Of a stretch of DNA of 15,122 bases, positions 1 to 6,713 are shown piece after piece. Position 1 is the stretch's first letter, and each line of letters starts with the position of its first letter. The position numbers and the translations under genes are program-made. Below the pieces are notes generated by a model. It was not told the DNA's origin and did not search any database. It saw only the letters and a list, made by a program, of their open reading frames with translations. The DNA is from Candidatus Methanomethylophilus sp. UBA78 (GTDB lineage Archaea; Thermoplasmatota; Thermoplasmata; Methanomassiliicoccales; Methanomethylophilaceae): positions 1 to 15,122 of the forward strand of contig DARY01000019.1 of assembly GCA_002503545.1 (NCBI GenBank). The letters are read 5' to 3'.

Positions 1-456
1 GGCGATCTTGTTGACCTCCATGGGGGTGCCGTTCTTGGAGGTCCCCAGGTTCACGCACTCAGACTGCTTGGCGTCGTGGACGATTATCCTGTCCCTGAGT
101 CCCTCGAGGTGGGCACCGAAGATGTTCCTGTACTCCTCCTCGGTCGGAGCCCTGTGGGTACCGGTGGCGATGAGGTACCTGGCGACACGGAGGTCCATCC
201 TCTTGGAGAGGGCGTCCAGCACCTTCGCGGTGGGGGTGGGGCGGGTTCCGTCGTTGACGATGAAGACTATGTCTTTCCCGCCCTTGAGGAACTCGTCGAT
301 GGGCGCCCCTCCGATGGGGGCGTCGAGGGATTCGTTGATTACCTGGTCGGGGTCGCCACAGACTACGTCCTTCGGATAGTAGGTCCCGATGTAGTTCTTC
401 TCCGGGATCTCGATCCTCTGTACGCCGTCCTTGCCGTACTTAACGTCCACTATCAT
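1..456 (-). CDS. LarA-like nickel-dependent racemase/epimerase (partial, N-terminal 152 residues)
   Basis: This is the N-terminal part of a protein of the LarA family (formerly DUF2088); the gene runs off the left edge. LarA enzymes use a nickel-pincer nucleotide cofactor to racemise or epimerise 2-hydroxy acids such as lactate. The visible 152 residues hold the family signature NDGTRPTP (residues 68-75), the IATGTHRAPTEEE block (97-108) whose His101 matches a nickel-site/catalytic histidine of LarA, and IIVHDAK (124-130). The cofactor-binding lysine would lie beyond the edge. The ATG at 456 is the first in frame and lies about 9 bases after the start expected from the TATA-like element at 482-495. 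Substrate cannot be told from sequence, because LarA homologues are diverse. No larB, larC or larE cofactor gene is visible nearby. Confidence 0.8.
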   Translation of the reverse strand, partial: MIVDVKYGKDGVQRIEIPEKNYIGTYYPKDVVCGDPDQVINESLDAPIGGAPIDEFLKGGKDIVFIVNDGTRPTPTAKVLDALSKRMDLRVARYLIATGTHRAPTEEEYRNIFGAHLEGLRDRIIVHDAKQSECVNLGTSKNGTPMEVNKIA

Positions 457-481
457 TTCAATCTGAGCCGTTATCCCTCTT

Positions 482-495
482 TTTTATTCTTAAAC
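482..495 (-). promoter_or_regulatory. TATA-like promoter of the LarA-like gene
   Basis: Read on the minus strand this is TTTAAGAATAAAAA. It is an A/T-rich island centred about 35 bases before the ATG at 456, in otherwise GC-rich DNA. By archaeal TBP/TFB spacing the transcript would start near 465, leaving a leader of about 9 bases and no clear Shine-Dalgarno site. Confidence 0.5.
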
Positions 496-506
496 ATATT
501 GGGAAG

Positions 507-532
507 GGACCGGAAAATGTGATGTTCCGTCC
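507..532. repeat. Inverted repeat upstream of the LarA-like promoter
   Basis: GGAC-C-GGAA and TTCC-GTCC pair over 8 positions with one bulged base, around a 9-base centre. The repeat lies just upstream of the TATA element of the LarA-like gene, where an archaeal operator could sit. The 457-688 gap between the divergent LarA-like and thiL genes holds this, a weaker nested hairpin (526-564), the palindrome at 637-651 and the two promoters. I see no gene in it. Confidence 0.3.
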
Positions 533-636
533 ATAAATGCGGCTGGCCTGGATGGAGGTACGGATAGAAAAAGGGAGCATATGCGATCCCGGGTCTGGGT
601 CATCCGTTCCACACCGGACCCGCACCGTCGGAGGGC

Positions 637-651
637 TTCCCGGACCGGGAG
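637..651. promoter_or_regulatory. Palindrome just upstream of the thiL TATA box
   Basis: The core TCCCGG-A-CCGGGA (638-650) is a perfect 6+1+6 palindrome ending about 9 bases before the TATA element. The position fits an operator or activator site, but GC-rich palindromes also arise by chance here. No regulator is implied by the sequence. Confidence 0.25.
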
Positions 652-657
652 GGGCCA

Positions 658-667
658 ACTTTAAAGT
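658..667 (+). promoter_or_regulatory. TATA box of the thiL operon
   Basis: ACTTTAAAGT is centred about 26 bases before the thiL ATG at 689, which predicts an essentially leaderless transcript. No Shine-Dalgarno sequence precedes the ATG, in agreement. Confidence 0.6.
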
Positions 668-688
668 CCTAATGCGAATACATCAGCC

Positions 689-1645
689 ATGGCGACCCTG
701 AAGGAGGTTGGAGAGAGAGCGCTCATCCAGCACATGCGCCCGATCTTCCGCAGCCGGTCCGACAGAACCCTTGTCGGGCCCGGGGACGACGCCGCCGTGA
801 TCGGCGGACTCTCCGACGGGAAAATCGTGGCCACCACCGACGCCGTGTCGGTGGAGAGGCACAAGACCGCGAGGATGAGCTGGGAGCGGTTCGGATGGAC
901 GGCCGCCGCCGTCAACTTCAGCGACCTGGCGGCCATGGGGGCCCGTCCGGTCGGCCTCCTGTCCTCTATGTGCATGCCCGACGGCATGGAGGAGGGCGAC
1001 CTCCTCGACATAGCCAGTGGCATGGATCAATGCTGCGAGTTCTGCGAGACGGAGGTCGTGGGCGGAGACACCAAGCCGGGTCCCGGGATCGTCACCGCCA
1101 CCGCCCTGGGGAGCCTCGAGGGGAGGGCGCCCATGGTCCGCTCCGGGGCGAGACCGGGGGACATCGTGGCGGTGACCGGCCGTCTGGGTAGCGCGGCCGC
1201 CGGATTCCTCGCGTCCGAGAAGGGCATGGACGAATACGAGGACAGCATATTCTCCTTCATGGTCCCGGTCCCGAGATGGGAGGAGGGGATCAAACTGTCC
1301 GCCTCGGGGGCGGTATCCTCCTGCATGGACCTCTCGGACGGACTGGGGAACGCCTGCCGCACGATATGCGAGAGGTCCCATGTGGGCATGGACATAGAGT
1401 GGGAGTTCCTGCCCGTCGGGGAGGAGGTGGAGGAGATCTGCGGACTCTGCCGCAGGGACCTGAAGGAGACGGTCGTGAGGTGGGGAGGGGACTACGAGCT
1501 CCTGTTCACGTTCGACAAGGCCAAGATACAGAACCTATATGATTCGGGGCTGGCATTCTCTATAATAGGAGTGGTGACGAACGAATCTTCGCCGCACCTG
1601 TGCGACGGGGACCAGAGGTCGGAGATGCAAGATGGCCTTTATTAA
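689..1645 (+). CDS. thiL: Thiamine-monophosphate kinase
   Basis: ThiL phosphorylates thiamine monophosphate with ATP to give thiamine diphosphate, the last step of thiamine cofactor synthesis, in the cytoplasm. The 318-residue length is usual. Family motifs appear in order: GDDAAV (32-37) and TTDAVSVERH (49-58) with metal/ATP-binding aspartates, the conserved NFSDLAAMGARP (76-87), VGGDT (124-128), DLSDGL (214-219), and WGGDYELLF (265-273) near the C-terminus. The ATG at 689 sits 26 bases after a TATA box. The stop (TAA, the only TAA among complete genes here) overlaps the start of the next gene by 14 bases, so the two are one transcription unit and probably translationally coupled. The protein is rather rich in cysteine and methionine, which I take as lineage character rather than a defect. 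Confidence 0.93.
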   Translation: MATLKEVGERALIQHMRPIFRSRSDRTLVGPGDDAAVIGGLSDGKIVATTDAVSVERHKTARMSWERFGWTAAAVNFSDLAAMGARPVGLLSSMCMPDGMEEGDLLDIASGMDQCCEFCETEVVGGDTKPGPGIVTATALGSLEGRAPMVRSGARPGDIVAVTGRLGSAAAGFLASEKGMDEYEDSIFSFMVPVPRWEEGIKLSASGAVSSCMDLSDGLGNACRTICERSHVGMDIEWEFLPVGEEVEEICGLCRRDLKETVVRWGGDYELLFTFDKAKIQNLYDSGLAFSIIGVVTNESSPHLCDGDQRSEMQDGLY

Positions 1646-2645
1646 CCCGAACATCGACGCGAAATACTGGCACAGCGAGGAGGACGGGGTCGTGTGCGAC
1701 CTCTGCCCCCACTTGTGCCATATAAAACAGGACGGTTTCGGCCGCTGCTCCGCACGCAAGGAAGTCGACGGCAAACTGGTCGCGTACAACTACGGCAGGA
1801 TCTCGTCCATAGCGGTGGATCCGATAGAGAAGAAACCGCTCTACCACTACAGACCCGGAACCCGCATCTTCTCCGTCGGGTCCGTGGGCTGCAACCTGCA
1901 CTGCGAATTCTGCCAGAACTACTCCATATCCATGTCCCCCATCGGCAAGAAACGTACCACGTTCAAATCTGCCGAGGACCTGGTCGCACTGTGCAGGCAG
2001 CAGAACTTCGACCAGATCGCCTTCACCTACAACGAACCGAGCATATGGTTCGAGTACATCATGGACGTCCATGACTGCGACCCCGACCTGAAGATAGCGA
2101 TGATCAGCAACGGGTACATCAGCGAGGACCCCCTGAAGGACCTCTGCGCCGTGACCGACGCCATGAACGTGGACGTCAAATCCTTCAACAACAGGTTCTA
2201 CGAAAGGCTCTGCGGGGGCAAGCTGGACAGCGTCAAACGGTCGTGCGAGGTCATCTTCGGGAAGGGGGTGCACCTCGAACTCACCTATCTCGTGATACCG
2301 GGTCAGAACGACAGCACCGGCGAGGTCGCCAAGTTCCTCGAATGGGTCAGGGACGACCTGTCCCCCGATGTGCCAGTGCACTTCTCCAGATTCCATCCGG
2401 ACTACAACATGATGACGACCCCGATGACCCCCGTCGACACCCTCCTCAGGTTCCAGAGCATGGCCGAGGACAACGGACTCAACTACGCGTACGTAGGCAA
2501 CGTCCTGCACGACGACGCCTCCGACACCTACTGCCCCGAATGCGGGGCCGTCGTGATAAAGAGGACCGGGTACACGGTGGACATAATCGGACTCGACGGC
2601 ACCCGCTGTGCGTTCTGCAAGCACAAGCTGAACATCATCAGATGA
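1632..2645 (+). CDS. amrS: AmmeMemoRadiSam-type radical SAM enzyme (AmrS-like, PflA-related)
   Basis: A 337-residue radical SAM protein of the AmrS group. The [4Fe-4S] motif is GCNLHCEFCQN, with C87, C91 and C94 in CX3CX2C spacing. An N-terminal cysteine set (C22, C25, C29, C39, in CDLCPHLC and GRCSARK) and a C-terminal zinc-ribbon-like set (C301, C304, C326, C329) flank the barrel, both usual for this family. VDPIEKKPLYHYRPG (62-76) is another family block, as is FHPDYNM (254-260). Members are predicted to make a 5'-deoxyadenosyl radical; the substrate is not established. In many genomes the gene goes with Memo and AMMECR1 genes, but neither is in this window. It starts inside the last codons of thiL (14-base overlap) and ends convergently, 8 bases inside the prepilin peptidase gene. 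Confidence 0.85.
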   Translation: MAFINPNIDAKYWHSEEDGVVCDLCPHLCHIKQDGFGRCSARKEVDGKLVAYNYGRISSIAVDPIEKKPLYHYRPGTRIFSVGSVGCNLHCEFCQNYSISMSPIGKKRTTFKSAEDLVALCRQQNFDQIAFTYNEPSIWFEYIMDVHDCDPDLKIAMISNGYISEDPLKDLCAVTDAMNVDVKSFNNRFYERLCGGKLDSVKRSCEVIFGKGVHLELTYLVIPGQNDSTGEVAKFLEWVRDDLSPDVPVHFSRFHPDYNMMTTPMTPVDTLLRFQSMAEDNGLNYAYVGNVLHDDASDTYCPECGAVVIKRTGYTVDIIGLDGTRCAFCKHKLNIIR

Positions 2646-3486
2646 GGAACATCGGATTCCCGACGAACATGGTGAACACGGCCGCCGCGGCCAGCGGCGC
2701 TATGAAAGGGATCATGTAGGACACCGCGACCTCCTTCTCCCCGTGGGCACGGAGTCTCGCATAGACCTCCGGCATCTCCTCATCGGAACATGTGCCAGTA
2801 TACCTTTTCTCCCCGTCGACGATGTCCTCGAGCGGCCATACGAACGACCTCTCCGCGGCATCTATGTCCATCACGTAGGAGAACCCCTCGCGCCTCCCGC
2901 CCTCCTTCTCCGAGAAGAACCAGACCACGCACCATACGGTGGCGGCCACGGCACCGGACAGGAGGACCGAAAGAGATGGAACGAAAAACGCCGACAGGGT
3001 CCTCCCTCCTTCTATAAGAGGGATGTGCCAGACATCGTAATATACCGGCATGGAGACGCTCAGGGCGATGAGGCACTTCGCATCGGCCCCTCCCCTGAGG
3101 ATCCCGAGCACGTACAGCAGGAAATAGACTAAAACCATGATCTGGGACATCACCCCGCCCATGTCCAGCGCCGTCCTCTCCCCGAGGAAGAGGACCGCGG
3201 CGGCCGACACCGCCGATACCACCCCGGCCGGCAGATCCCATCTGGTTCCGCCGGAGGTGAAACAGCAGGCGGCGCACAGCATACCCAGCAGATTGGCCGC
3301 GGACTCCCAGCGCAGACCTTCGCGGCCGACGCAGAAGACGAAATACAGGACGGGTCCGGCCACCGACAGTATCTGCCAGTGGCGGTCGGAGACCTCCCTG
3401 CTGCGCATGTCGCTGCGGGATGCCGACAGCATGACCGCCGACACGACGGCGAAATCCACCAGCACCGCGGCATCCGTGACCTGCAT
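2638..3486 (-). CDS. A24-family archaeal prepilin/preflagellin peptidase
   Basis: A polytopic membrane aspartic protease that would cleave class III signal peptides of archaeal pilins or archaellins on the cytoplasmic side of the membrane. Counted from the ATG at 3501, the first catalytic aspartate is in SDMRSREVSD (Asp31) and the second in RGGADAK (Asp140), matching the GxGD-type motif. Several hydrophobic helices precede a charged loop (about 195-258), and the C-terminal helix YMIPFIAPLAAAA ends in the GN turn typical of archaeal members. I chose the ATG at 3486 (282 residues), because the A/T element at 3503-3517 predicts transcription starting near 3487. Adjacent ATGs at 3501 and 3498 would give up to 287 residues but lie upstream of that point. 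No pilin gene is nearby, so its clients are encoded elsewhere. EppA and FlaK types cannot be separated from sequence alone. Confidence 0.85.
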   Translation of the reverse strand: MQVTDAAVLVDFAVVSAVMLSASRSDMRSREVSDRHWQILSVAGPVLYFVFCVGREGLRWESAANLLGMLCAACCFTSGGTRWDLPAGVVSAVSAAAVLFLGERTALDMGGVMSQIMVLVYFLLYVLGILRGGADAKCLIALSVSMPVYYDVWHIPLIEGGRTLSAFFVPSLSVLLSGAVAATVWCVVWFFSEKEGGRREGFSYVMDIDAAERSFVWPLEDIVDGEKRYTGTCSDEEMPEVYARLRAHGEKEVAVSYMIPFIAPLAAAAVFTMFVGNPMFLI

Positions 3487-3502
3487 GTCCGATTCCATCA
3501 TG

Positions 3503-3517
3503 TAATAATAAATAAAA
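3503..3517. promoter_or_regulatory. Shared bidirectional TATA region (prepilin peptidase / MscS channel)
   Basis: A 15-base A/T-only block is centred at about 3510. It lies about 27 bases before the plus-strand ATG at 3537 and about 24 bases before the minus-strand ATG at 3486, so one element could place TBP for both divergent genes. Both transcripts would then be leaderless, and neither gene has a Shine-Dalgarno site. Confidence 0.55.
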
Positions 3518-3536
3518 GGGGGATGTTACAATCAGC

Positions 3537-5156
3537 ATGAAGTCGAGCAGGACCGGACTACTCCTACCCGTGGTAGCGTTATTGGCTGTGCTAACCATGG
3601 TCACCGTACCGTTCGCGGCCGACGATTCGTCGGCGGCGGGTACGGAGAGCATCAGCGGGACGAATATATCGTACCTTACCAAACCGCTCGAAGACGTATC
3701 CGTATCGGCCGGCGGGGAGACGACCGTCTATCTGGTTCTGTACAACGGCTACCCGGAGGACGTGTACATCGGGATAACGGCCGTCTGCGACGATGAGAAC
3801 ATCACGGCCAGCGTCAAGACCGACGACCTCCCCTCCATAGGAAGCGGCGAGAACCTGAAGATACCCCTGACCATCGCCGCCGGCGAATACACCCATCAGC
3901 AGGGTTACGCCGTGTACGTGACCGTGACCGCGATGAGCTCGACCGTCGATAACGAAGAGGGCGAGATCACCATAGACCTGAACGTCACCTCCAACCTGAC
4001 CTCCGACAAATACAACAAGTTCATCGGATACTTCCCCAACGAGTTCGACGGCATACTCGGAAGCGTCTGGTTCACCGCCGCCGTCTCGCTCCTGGCCCTT
4101 CTCGCCATCGGTTACACGATCATGCTGATCGCGGTACCGCTCTGCGTGAGGATCATCACCAAGAAGGACGACCCGGAGAGGAAGGCCATAAGCAGGACCC
4201 TCTACTCCCTCTGCCAGGCCATCATCCTCATATGGGCCGCCGGCCAGATCCTGCGCATAGTCGGCACCGGCGAGGCCGTCATCGACCTCGTCAACAGGAT
4301 ATTCTACCTGACATACGCGGTCGTCGGGATCATAGTCGCCTGGCACCTTTACAAGATCGCGGTGGACATGATAATCCGCCACATGACCGACAGGGCCGAC
4401 ACCCACAAGGAGGACGTCCAGAGCCTGCGCCCGCTGTTCCTCTACATCGGGGAGATCGTCATCGCGGTCGTGGCCCTGATGATAATCATGAACTTCCTGG
4501 GATTCAACCTGGCGGCGATAATCACGAGCGCAGGCATAGTATCCCTGGGAATCACCATAGGCGCGCAGGACGTGCTCAAGCAGTTCTTCGCCGGACTGGT
4601 GATACTGGCCACCCGTCCGTTCAAGAAGGGGGACCTCGTCCGCATAGGCACCGACACCACCATCTACAGGGTCAGGAGGGTCAACGTGATGAACACCGAG
4701 CTGGAGAACTGGGACAACACCGACGTGAACATCATGCCGAACAGCATGATCGAGACCAGCAAGATCCAGAACATCACCGGCGAGACCCTCATCACGAAGG
4801 TCTACCTCTTCATGAACATAGCCTACGGACAGGACATAAACAAGGCGCGCCAGCTCATGCACGAGGTGGCCAGCAGCAACCCGCACGTCATCACGGACGG
4901 CAGCTACAGCCGCCCCTACACCAGGGTCGAGGAGCTCGGGGAGACCAACATAACCATCAAGATGGGTATGTACTTCGACGACATCAACACGAGCTACACC
5001 GCCCGCGGCAACGTGAGGCAGGCCATGATAGAGGCCTTCAGGGCGAACGGCATCAAGTTCGACTACAACAAGATCGTCCTCACCGAGGAGCGCATGACCC
5101 AGTCCGAAGCCCGCAAGAACAGGGACGCCGGGGAGGAGAAGGAGAGAAACGCCTGA
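3537..5156 (+). CDS. MscS-family mechanosensitive ion channel with exported N-terminal domain
   Basis: A 539-residue membrane protein. Residues 1-27 are a signal peptide or anchor (basic start, hydrophobic core, VPFA). A beta-rich exported domain follows (about 45-155), rich in Thr and Val and resembling the NEW3/CARDB-like folds on archaeal surface proteins. Transmembrane segments lie near 179-203, 222-242, 254-274 and 300-320. The pore helix and MscS signature follow: SLGITIGAQDVLKQFFAG (336-353), then ATRPFKKGDLVRIG (358-371) entering the beta domain, DNTDVNIMPNSMI (393-405), and an alpha/beta C-terminal region. MscS channels open under membrane tension and release solutes on osmotic downshift. 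E. coli MscS is only about 286 residues, so the extra N-terminus is the notable part. The leaderless ATG fits the TATA element at 3503-3517. Confidence 0.88.
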   Translation: MKSSRTGLLLPVVALLAVLTMVTVPFAADDSSAAGTESISGTNISYLTKPLEDVSVSAGGETTVYLVLYNGYPEDVYIGITAVCDDENITASVKTDDLPSIGSGENLKIPLTIAAGEYTHQQGYAVYVTVTAMSSTVDNEEGEITIDLNVTSNLTSDKYNKFIGYFPNEFDGILGSVWFTAAVSLLALLAIGYTIMLIAVPLCVRIITKKDDPERKAISRTLYSLCQAIILIWAAGQILRIVGTGEAVIDLVNRIFYLTYAVVGIIVAWHLYKIAVDMIIRHMTDRADTHKEDVQSLRPLFLYIGEIVIAVVALMIIMNFLGFNLAAIITSAGIVSLGITIGAQDVLKQFFAGLVILATRPFKKGDLVRIGTDTTIYRVRRVNVMNTELENWDNTDVNIMPNSMIETSKIQNITGETLITKVYLFMNIAYGQDINKARQLMHEVASSNPHVITDGSYSRPYTRVEELGETNITIKMGMYFDDINTSYTARGNVRQAMIEAFRANGIKFDYNKIVLTEERMTQSEARKNRDAGEEKERNA

Positions 5157-5182
5157 CAGGGGCTCTCGAAAATCGTAAAACC

Positions 5183-5216
5183 TCTTACATTTTCCTTTTT
5201 GCGAAATATGTTTTTC
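5183..5216 (+). terminator. Oligo-T terminator region after the MscS gene
   Basis: Two T-rich runs (5189-5200, including TTTTCCTTTTT, and 5211-5216) follow the MscS stop by about 35 bases with no strong hairpin. Archaeal transcription commonly ends at such U-tracts. The next promoter begins about 30 bases further on. Confidence 0.45.
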
Positions 5217-5243
5217 TGAGTATATCGTATCCCACTCACTATT

Positions 5244-5252
5244 GTTATATAG
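5244..5252 (+). promoter_or_regulatory. TATA box of the lrp-dap operon
   Basis: GTTATATAG is centred about 48 bases before the GTG at 5296, predicting transcription from about 5274 and a leader of about 22 bases. That leader contains a Shine-Dalgarno-like GGAAGGTGG at 5281-5289. The palindrome CACGTG (5265-5270) lies between the TATA box and the expected start, a possible autoregulatory site. Confidence 0.5.
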
Positions 5253-5295
5253 GGATGCGCATTACACGTGCTCATTAGAAGGAAGGTGGGCCGAA

Positions 5296-5718
5296 GTGAT
5301 AGACAACCTAGACAAACGCATCCTGGAGATCATGAAGAAGGATTCGAGATGCCCCTACGTCGAGATAGCCGAGAAGCTCGGCGTGTCGGAGGGGACCGTC
5401 CGCAGCAGAGTCCACAAGATGGCCGAGGACGGAGTGATCCGCGGATTCACGATCAAGACCAGCTCCAAGAACGTCAAGGCCCTGGTCGAGGTGCGCATAG
5501 ACGTGAACACCGACACGGAGGAGATAGCCAGGAAGCTGTCCGAATACGAGGGTGTCACCGAGGTTTTCGAAGTCACCGGGGACCAGGACATCATCGCCAT
5601 CGTGGACGTGGAATCGTCCCAGAGCTTGAACGAGATAATCGAGAAGGTCAGGAGATACGACAACGTCCTCAGCACCCGCACCCGCCTGATCCTGAAAGAG
5701 CATTTCGGAGAGAATTGA
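5296..5718 (+). CDS. Lrp/AsnC-family transcriptional regulator
   Basis: A 140-residue Lrp/AsnC protein with an N-terminal winged helix-turn-helix (IDNLDKRILEIMKKDSR, then VEIAEKLGVSEGTVRSRVHKM) and a C-terminal RAM/ACT-like effector domain (about 60-140, ending in TRLILKEHFGEN). Such proteins form dimers and octamers and sense amino acids. I chose the GTG at 5296: it gives the family's usual beginning (M-I-D-x-L-D) and follows a Shine-Dalgarno-like site. A longer reading from TTG at 5242 would begin at the TATA box itself. The gene ends 2 bases before dapA, so it is cotranscribed with it. Lysine or diaminopimelate is a reasonable guess for its effector, but that is inference from position only. 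Confidence 0.88.
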   Translation: MIDNLDKRILEIMKKDSRCPYVEIAEKLGVSEGTVRSRVHKMAEDGVIRGFTIKTSSKNVKALVEVRIDVNTDTEEIARKLSEYEGVTEVFEVTGDQDIIAIVDVESSQSLNEIIEKVRRYDNVLSTRTRLILKEHFGEN

Positions 5719-5720
5719 AA

Positions 5721-6608
5721 ATGCACTCCAAGAGCAGAGATTTCACGGGCACTGGCACAGCGCTGATCACCCCCTTCGGGAAGGACGGATCCGTAGACGA
5801 GGAGGCCCTGAGGAGACTGGTCGACTTCCAGGAGGAGAACGGGGTCGACATGCTCATCCCCTGCGGGAGCACCGGGGAGGCCGCCTGCCTCTCGAGGGAA
5901 GAGCATCTCGACGTCATAAAGATCGTGATAGACCAGGCCAAGAGAGCCAAGATCGTCGCCGGAGCCGGCAGCAACTGCACGAGGGAGGCCATCGACCTCA
6001 CCGTGGAGGCCGCCGACATGGGTGCCGACGCCGTACTCTCCATATCCCCCTACTACAACAAGCCCACCCAGGAGGGCATAGTGAAGCACTACGAGGCCAT
6101 AGCCGGGTCCGCCGAGGTCCCCGTCATAGTCTACAACGTCCCCGGGAGGACGGGGCTCAACATCACCGCGGAGACCGAGGCCCTCCTGGCCGACATCCCC
6201 AACATAGCGGGGGTCAAGGAAGCCTCGGGCGACGTCGGACAGGTGAGGAACGTCATCGCCAACGGCAGGAAGGATTTCGTCGTCCTGTCGGGGGACGACT
6301 CCCTGACCTACGACATCATGGCCGCGGGCGGGGACGGCGTCATCTCCGTGATATCCAACTGCTGCCCGAAGGAGGTCTCCCGCATGGTCGACCTGCTGAA
6401 GGAGGGGAGGACCGCCGAAGCCAAGGAGATCCACGACAGGATGCTGCCTCTTTTCAAGGCGGCGTTCTGCGAATCGAACCCCATCCCCATCAAGTACATC
6501 ATGTCGAGGCTGGGGTACGGGGAGGATTTCCTGAGACTCCCGCTGACACCCATATCGGACAAGGGGAGGGCCGTCCTGGACCCTATACTGGAGAGGTACG
6601 GTCTCTGA
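5721..6608 (+). CDS. dapA: 4-hydroxy-tetrahydrodipicolinate synthase
   Basis: DapA condenses pyruvate with aspartate semialdehyde, the first committed step to diaminopimelate and lysine. The 295 residues match the usual length of this Schiff-base aldolase barrel. The pyruvate-binding lysine is K166 in GVKEASGD. The catalytic Tyr138 is in VYNVPGRTG, with substrate-binding Arg143, and the GSTGEA loop (49-54) supplies Thr51. The ATG at 5721 follows the regulator's stop by 2 bases, with GGAGAG at 5707-5712 as ribosome-binding site. The reading frame stays open far upstream, through the regulator gene in another frame. That extension is not coding, since the DapA family begins at the chosen ATG. 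Confidence 0.94.
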   Translation: MHSKSRDFTGTGTALITPFGKDGSVDEEALRRLVDFQEENGVDMLIPCGSTGEAACLSREEHLDVIKIVIDQAKRAKIVAGAGSNCTREAIDLTVEAADMGADAVLSISPYYNKPTQEGIVKHYEAIAGSAEVPVIVYNVPGRTGLNITAETEALLADIPNIAGVKEASGDVGQVRNVIANGRKDFVVLSGDDSLTYDIMAAGGDGVISVISNCCPKEVSRMVDLLKEGRTAEAKEIHDRMLPLFKAAFCESNPIPIKYIMSRLGYGEDFLRLPLTPISDKGRAVLDPILERYGL

Positions 6609-6713
6609 CACCGCCTGTCCGGACGGCACGAGGCCGAGGACGCATCACATAACAGTCGAAATACGGACCGCCGCGGAAGACGGCGGGACACCGGCACCAA
6701 GGGGTATAGAAAC
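6609..6713 (+). other. Intergenic region between dapA and aspartate kinase
   Basis: This 105-base gap is the largest in the dap block. It holds a short hairpin, CCGCCG-N7-CGGCGG (6668-6686), and the 8-base palindrome GTCCGGAC (6617-6624). I see no convincing TATA box; CACATAAC near 6646 is the best A/T-rich stretch. Read-through from dapA is therefore as likely as a separate promoter. GGGG at 6701-6704 may help ribosome binding. Confidence 0.3.

Noticed and set aside
458..658. Possible 66-codon minus-strand gene between the LarA-like gene and thiL
   Set aside because: Proline/arginine-rich composition with no motif, and it overlaps the promoter of the LarA-like gene.
457..688. Possible thiamine (TPP) riboswitch upstream of thiL
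   Set aside because: The conserved CUGAGA and ACCUGA-type elements are not present, and the TATA box lies 26 bases before the ATG, leaving no room for a leader RNA.
2780..3682. Antisense frame beginning with a signal-like segment and PAADESSAA, opposite the MscS signal region
   Set aside because: It arises because the coding sequence for ADDSS is an interrupted palindrome (3618-3634), so the complement reads similarly. The rest overlaps the prepilin peptidase in another frame.
5268..6608. Apparent 446-residue protein fusing an arginine-rich N-terminus to DapA
   Set aside because: The upstream half is another frame of the Lrp gene. DapA begins at 5721 with a ribosome-binding site and the family's usual start.
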